Shown: positions 48,382-51,365 of the stretch, piece after piece
Layout of the letters: the number at the start of each line of letters is the position of its first letter
Position numbering within the stretch: the stretch's first letter is position 1
Virus record (IMG/VR): IMGVR_UViG_3300048033_000777
Span: 1-51,365 of that record
Reading direction: 5' to 3' (one strand)
From: a virus
DNA: 51,365 bases
Notes under the pieces: model-generated
Database searches by the model: none
The model's input: the letters and a program-made list of their open reading frames with translations, nothing else
What the model was told of the DNA's origin: nothing
Position numbers and translations under genes: made by a program

Positions 48382-48600
48382 TTATTTTCGAAAAATAATA
48401 CGACCTTTTTCGAGATCGTAAGGTGTCATTTCTACAACTACACGATCTCCTGTAACCATACGTATTCTAAATTGACGCATTTTTCCACCGGTGTATGCAG
48501 TTACTATATGATCGTTGTCTAATTTTACCTTAAACATTTGATTTGGTAGAACTTCTATTATATTACCTTCGAGTTCAAAAAGGTCCTTATTTTTCGCCAC
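48382..48600 (-). CDS. infA: Translation initiation factor IF-1 homologue
   Basis: 72 residues, exactly the length of bacterial IF-1. The OB-fold signature is clear: [20 protein letters not shown], then [20 protein letters not shown] and [21 protein letters not shown]-1 occupies the ribosomal A site during initiation. A phage copy may help start phage mRNAs, including the leaderless ones proposed here, which is inference. The start is GTG with GGAG five bases upstream and shares a base with the TAG stop of the AbrB-like gene. Confidence 0.93.
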   Translation of the reverse strand: MAKNKDLFELEGNIIEVLPNQMFKVKLDNDHIVTAYTGGKMRQFRIRMVTGDRVVVEMTPYDLEKGRIIFRK

Positions 48601-48821
48601 TATTTCTCCTCAGTTTTGGCATTGTATTCTTCTTGGGTGATTTTTTCTATAATAATAGTTCCCTGATCTCCATACTTAATTCTAATAGGATCCCCTGGAT
48701 TTAATCCTATTTGGTCAGCAATTTCATCAGGTATATTCATATTAACATTTTCCGGATCGTTTGGAATATCCTCAAATATGTCTTCTACTTTATATGTAAA
48801 AGTTTTTTGTTCTTCGCTCAT
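48600..48821 (-). CDS. AbrB/SpoVT-like small protein (73 aa)
   Basis: The core [20 protein letters not shown] followed by [13 protein letters not shown] matches the swapped-hairpin AbrB pattern seen in antitoxins and transition-state regulators. [19 protein letters not shown] precedes it and is like small proteins I recall from T4-like phages. It may bind DNA or act as a regulator. AGGAG lies nine bases before the ATG. It is coupled to the IF-1 gene and diverges from the gene at 48847. Confidence 0.75.
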   Translation of the reverse strand: MSEEQKTFTYKVEDIFEDIPNDPENVNMNIPDEIADQIGLNPGDPIRIKYGDQGTIIIEKITQEEYNAKTEEK

Positions 48822-48833
48822 AAATTTTCTCCT

Positions 48834-48841
48834 GCTAAATA
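48834..48841 (+). promoter_or_regulatory. Late promoter-like GCTAAATA, leaderless type
   Basis: TAAATA is followed by exactly five bases and the ATG at 48847 on the plus strand. No Shine-Dalgarno is present. It overlaps the ribosome binding region of the divergent gene at 48821. Confidence 0.5.
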
Positions 48842-48846
48842 CTTAT

Positions 48847-49281
48847 ATGAAAGATGCGTATCGCATAGCATTTTACGATGTTGTAAAAGAAACGCAGGCT
48901 GATACAGGTTACGATTTACCCGAACACCTTGAAGCCTACGTTGTAATGCTGTTGGCACATCATATTGATCGTCCTGACTATCTTCCTGAAAAATCTTTTG
49001 CTGAAGCATATCTAAAACTTTCACGTCCTTATGACTACAGTGCAAAAGAGCTCGGAGACACTTGTCTTTTTGTTACTGGAGTGTTTCCTACGTATGGTCG
49101 TAAACACGGATTAAGTCGCCGCTACTTTCAAGACATAGGAATTGGATCTTATGAAATGGTAGCAGGAGTTTTGAATCAAGATTTGTTCACAGAACTTGCT
49201 ACTCATTTTACATTCCTATCAGACTTCATAGAACATTCTACACATTCATCCAAAGATATGCAGAATAACCTTTTCCGTTAG
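48847..49281 (+). CDS. Conserved-type hypothetical protein (144 aa)
   Basis: The plus-strand frame starts MKDAYRIAFYDVVKETQADT, then YDLPEHLEAYVVMLLAHHID and FAEAYLKLSRPYD, KELGDTCLFVTGVFPTYG. This is a helical pattern I recall from phage and bacterial proteins of unknown function. A longer upstream frame is rejected because the ATG lies five bases after a late-type TAAATA. It overlaps the opposing gene at 49238 by 44 bases at its 3' end. Confidence 0.75.
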   Translation: MKDAYRIAFYDVVKETQADTGYDLPEHLEAYVVMLLAHHIDRPDYLPEKSFAEAYLKLSRPYDYSAKELGDTCLFVTGVFPTYGRKHGLSRRYFQDIGIGSYEMVAGVLNQDLFTELATHFTFLSDFIEHSTHSSKDMQNNLFR

Positions 49282-49960
49282 TATCGCCGCCATCGTTTTC
49301 GATATCAACTCCGTCATACAACAATCCATCTACAATGTCTTCACCGTTGGGATACTCGTTGATTACTGCTTTTAGTTTTTTAATATCAAACTCGCCTACA
49401 GTTTCAAAGCGGCCTTCAAAGAACGTGCCTTTTTCACTTGAGTAAAACTGCATAACATAATCGCCTTCTTCGCTATACAGTTCTGCTTCGCCCCAGTCTT
49501 TTGGTTCAATCTCGTAGTCCGATTCTTCCTCAACTTTGTCAAGCAGTTCGTTGAGATCTTCGCCGTCGATTACATCAGCAATATGATCTGCCATGTAATC
49601 GTCACCGGAAATTTCTTCCACGTCAATACGAGCAGATCCAAACTCTACACCGTTCTGATGACAAAACTCACCAGGTCCTTCATACCACGGATACTTGTAT
49701 TCGTCCTCAGTCAAAAAGTCTGCTTCAGTTGGTACAGTTTCAATATCTTCAAACTCGTAATCATCAGGATCATCGTTGACTGCATAGTTTACAAGATCAC
49801 TATCACCGTGTTCTTCTGTGATTGGCTTCCAAAAATCATATGTTTGTTTGTCAATATTCATGTAGGCTGCTTCGCCGCCATATCCCCAAAGTCGCACACG
49901 ATAGTAACGTGGCCCCTTGAGTGTTTCTACTAGTTCTGTTTTTTCTTCTGAAGTTGCCAT
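49238..49960 (-). CDS. Acidic hypothetical protein (240 aa)
   Basis: A strongly acidic protein (many Glu/Asp, e.g. NDDPDDYEFEDIETVPTEAD). It begins with a helix and then YYRVRLWGYGGEAAYMNIDK. The C-terminus (VDGLLYDGVDIENDGGDTNG) is Gly/Asp-rich. Acidic phage proteins sometimes mimic DNA to block host nucleases, which is speculation here. It ends opposite the plus-strand gene. No domain is recognised. Confidence 0.65.
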   Translation of the reverse strand: MATSEEKTELVETLKGPRYYRVRLWGYGGEAAYMNIDKQTYDFWKPITEEHGDSDLVNYAVNDDPDDYEFEDIETVPTEADFLTEDEYKYPWYEGPGEFCHQNGVEFGSARIDVEEISGDDYMADHIADVIDGEDLNELLDKVEEESDYEIEPKDWGEAELYSEEGDYVMQFYSSEKGTFFEGRFETVGEFDIKKLKAVINEYPNGEDIVDGLLYDGVDIENDGGDTNGKGYSAYLWMNV

Positions 49961-50503
49961 TTAAATCTCCATATCAGCAGCGACAATATATCGCCATTCG
50001 TTGCTTTGTAATATACCCGGTCGGTGCCAGCTTGCACCTGGAAATATAATCCAGTTTCCTATTCTTGCTTGTGCAAAATGATAAGATTCAGGATGTTCTA
50101 CACCATTAGGTGCAAATTCAGTGCCAGCAATGTCAAAATTTACGTTTGATGGCATATCAACATAATACACTCCGCTTAGAACAGTTGCTTCTGGACGAGT
50201 GTGCGTATGCCAATAGTTATCACGACTTTCTTCAGTTTGCAGATTAGTTTTATATCCCCAGCTCTTAACAGCTTTAATTTGACGCTCTTGTCTCATGTAA
50301 GCAAAGCAAGACCAAATAAAACTCATTTTAAGATTATTCCAGTGTTCCGACTGCAAACTAAAAATGTTAATATTTGTTTGGTAAGGAGGACTGTTAGTCC
50401 AGTAGTGCCCTTGATCTATAAGTTCACTAATATCTGATGCTAGGCTTTTTCTTGCCTCAGCATTGATAAGAGAAGTCCAGTCGTAGTGTTCGTATTCAAT
50501 CAT
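49961..50503 (-). CDS. 2OG-Fe(II) oxygenase-like protein
   Basis: 180 residues. The metal ligands are H99 and H101 in YWHTHTRPEATVLSGVYYVD and H160 in FPGASWHRPG, the H-x-H...H form of the phage oxygenase family (compare the ligand-less gene at 16994). The final REWRYIVAADME-type strand supplies an Arg. Substrate unknown. It has no ribosome binding site near the ATG. A -35-like TTGACA with a poor -10 lies 30-35 bases upstream, so its start of transcription is unclear. Confidence 0.75.
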   Translation of the reverse strand: MIEYEHYDWTSLINAEARKSLASDISELIDQGHYWTNSPPYQTNINIFSLQSEHWNNLKMSFIWSCFAYMRQERQIKAVKSWGYKTNLQTEESRDNYWHTHTRPEATVLSGVYYVDMPSNVNFDIAGTEFAPNGVEHPESYHFAQARIGNWIIFPGASWHRPGILQSNEWRYIVAADMEI

Positions 50504-50509
50504 AATACT

Positions 50510-50538
50510 ATACTAACAGACCGGACTTCATTTGTCAA
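50510..50538 (-). promoter_or_regulatory. Weak sigma-70-like promoter for the 50503 gene
   Basis: The minus strand has TTGACA (50538-50533) and, 17 bases on, TAGTAT (50515-50510). A better TATAGT is 20 bases away. Either would start RNA at or next to the ATG. Confidence 0.4.
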
Positions 50539-50542
50539 CCTT

Positions 50543-51079
50543 TTAATTAACTGAGCGTAAATATTCTACCATATTTTCTGGCGTAGTTTCGCCGTATGGA
50601 TCTTCGTCAGTGCCTTCGTTGTTGATGCCAGGTTCCTGCCACCACTTCTCTACGACACCATCGTTAAACACGGTCATGTAACGCCACGAACGCAATCCAA
50701 AGCCCAAATGGTTTTTACCAATCAACATACCCATAAAGCGAGTAAAGTTGCCCGATCCATCTGGAATTACTTTTACATTCTGAATGTCTTGCTGTTTAGC
50801 CCATGCATTCATTACAAACGCATCGTTAACACTAATACAGTATACTTCGTCGACGCCCATGCTCTTAATTTCTTCGTACTTTTCTTCAAAGCCAGGAAGC
50901 TGGTAAGTTGAGCAAGTAGGCGTAAACGCACCTGGCAAGCTGAATACTGCTACACGTTTGCCTTTGAGTAGGCTATCGCTAGTTACGTCTTCCCAACGGA
51001 AAGGGTTAGGCCCGCCAATGCTTTCATCGCGAACACGAGTTTTAAACACCACACACGGTGCCTTAAATCCTTCAATCAT
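50543..51079 (-). CDS. Peroxiredoxin (Prx5/AhpC-like)
   Basis: 178 residues. The peroxidatic site is SLPGAFTPTCSTYQ with C56, matching the P-x-x-x-T/S-x-x-C pattern, and a conserved Arg occurs further on. The rest follows the thioredoxin fold, with VYCISVNDAFVMNAWAKQ and DGSGNFTRFMGMLI. It reduces hydrogen peroxide or organic peroxides, perhaps protecting the infected cell. No resolving Cys is obvious. A sigma-70 promoter lies about 60 bases upstream. Confidence 0.92.
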   Translation of the reverse strand: MIEGFKAPCVVFKTRVRDESIGGPNPFRWEDVTSDSLLKGKRVAVFSLPGAFTPTCSTYQLPGFEEKYEEIKSMGVDEVYCISVNDAFVMNAWAKQQDIQNVKVIPDGSGNFTRFMGMLIGKNHLGFGLRSWRYMTVFNDGVVEKWWQEPGINNEGTDEDPYGETTPENMVEYLRSVN

Positions 51080-51138
51080 ACATATTCTCCTGTGTCTGTC
51101 TGCAGATTAGATATATAGGCTCAAATGCCTACATATTA

Positions 51139-51166
51139 ATTATACACGATTTAGATTATATGTCAA
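51139..51166 (-). promoter_or_regulatory. Sigma-70-type early promoter for peroxiredoxin
   Basis: The minus strand has TTGACA (51166-51161), 16 bases and TATAAT (51144-51139). The leader is about 55 bases long and has AGGAGA before the ATG at 51079. Confidence 0.8.
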
Positions 51167-51171
51167 CCTTT

Positions 51172-51365
51172 TTATATACGAGATCCACGGCGGATGCCTA
51201 GTGCTTTATCTGCACGATATAGTTTTACTGTGACCGAGTTGTTTTGATTGCCACCTAGAATGTAATAGTACAGCACTCCGTCAACAACTTGTTCTTTTAC
51301 ATAAAACCCGACATGTCCTTGCCAACCTTGATTACCACGAGGAAATACTACAACATCTCCCATTT
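51172..51365 (-). CDS. NlpC/P60-type cell wall hydrolase, C-terminal part
   Basis: Only the last 64 residues or so are in the window and the frame stays open to the right edge. GDVVVFPRGNQGWQGHVGFY followed by YYILGGNQNNSVTVKLYRAD and LGIRRGSRI closely fits the TIGR02594-type NlpC/P60 or CHAP-like endopeptidase end, with the catalytic His in GHVGFY. It is probably a lysis or virion-entry enzyme that cuts peptidoglycan. The catalytic Cys would lie outside the window. Confidence 0.75.
   Translation of the reverse strand, partial: MGDVVVFPRGNQGWQGHVGFYVKEQVVDGVLYYYILGGNQNNSVTVKLYRADKALGIRRGSRI

Overview
This window looks like about 51 kb of a T4-like marine myovirus genome, of the kind known from cyanophages and pelagiphages. 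It is AT-rich. Almost every gene is on the minus strand, stops and starts commonly overlap, and T4-type late promoters (TATAAATA, here often GATAAATA) precede structural genes. Very large tail or fibre proteins sit beside genes typical of marine T4-like phages: IscA-like, UVDE, ClpP, peroxiredoxin, QueD-like, 2OG-Fe(II) oxygenases and nine tRNAs. No photosynthesis gene is seen. A lipobox protein and a signal-peptide glycine-zipper protein point to a Gram-negative host. The exact host cannot be read from the sequence. Both ends cut through genes.

Layout, left to right. (1) 1-15987: virion and tail-fibre module, including a 944-residue Ig-like-repeat protein, two fibre proteins and a 3152-residue giant fibre with a C-terminal peptidase-G2-like domain. 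(2) 16009-16954: IscA-like protein and small proteins. (3) 16994-22647: a six-gene, translationally coupled minus-strand cassette (two Fe(II)/2OG-type oxygenases, a PLP aminotransferase-like protein, a glycine amidinotransferase homologue, a radical SAM protein and a glycosyltransferase-like protein), faced by a plus-strand oxygenase relative that has lost its metal ligands. (4) 22707-29833: SAP-like protein, UVDE, GT8-like glycosyltransferase, QueD, small membrane proteins, a receptor-type fibre and unknowns. (5) 29857-32061: DNA ligase, small basic proteins, metallophosphoesterase. (6) 32125-34964: nine tRNAs (Cys, Ser-UGA, Pro, Trp, Leu, Thr, Gly, Ser-GCU, Asn) with small genes and a TauD-like oxygenase. 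(7) 34970-43626: envelope proteins, ClpP, an SGNH-like protein, a TilS-like protein and many small early-type proteins. (8) 43692-48285: a restriction-modification-like set (two methyltransferase-type proteins and a GIY-YIG-like/SF2 helicase fusion) with a SWIM protein and a SprT-like protease. (9) 48382-51365: translation initiation factor IF-1, an AbrB-like protein, an oxygenase, peroxiredoxin and the end of an NlpC/P60-like hydrolase.

Regulation can partly be read directly. Thirteen promoters of the form TTGACA-N16/17-TATAAT (or close to it) sit ahead of the housekeeping-like genes. Thirteen late TAAATA elements sit ahead of structural and accessory genes. Four late genes have TAAATA exactly five bases before ATG and a fifth has it four bases before, which predicts leaderless mRNAs. 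The most striking locus is 32375-32632. A sigma-70 promoter, a 20-codon leader ORF containing Ser-Leu-Ser-Trp-Cys-Pro-Pro and a strong intrinsic terminator lie flush against a tRNA-Trp-Pro-Ser-Cys cluster. The amino acids enriched in the leader are the ones carried by the downstream tRNAs, so this is a candidate attenuation switch for a phage tRNA operon. The six-gene cassette at 17548-22647 is the best candidate for an undescribed small-molecule or glycan-modifying pathway.
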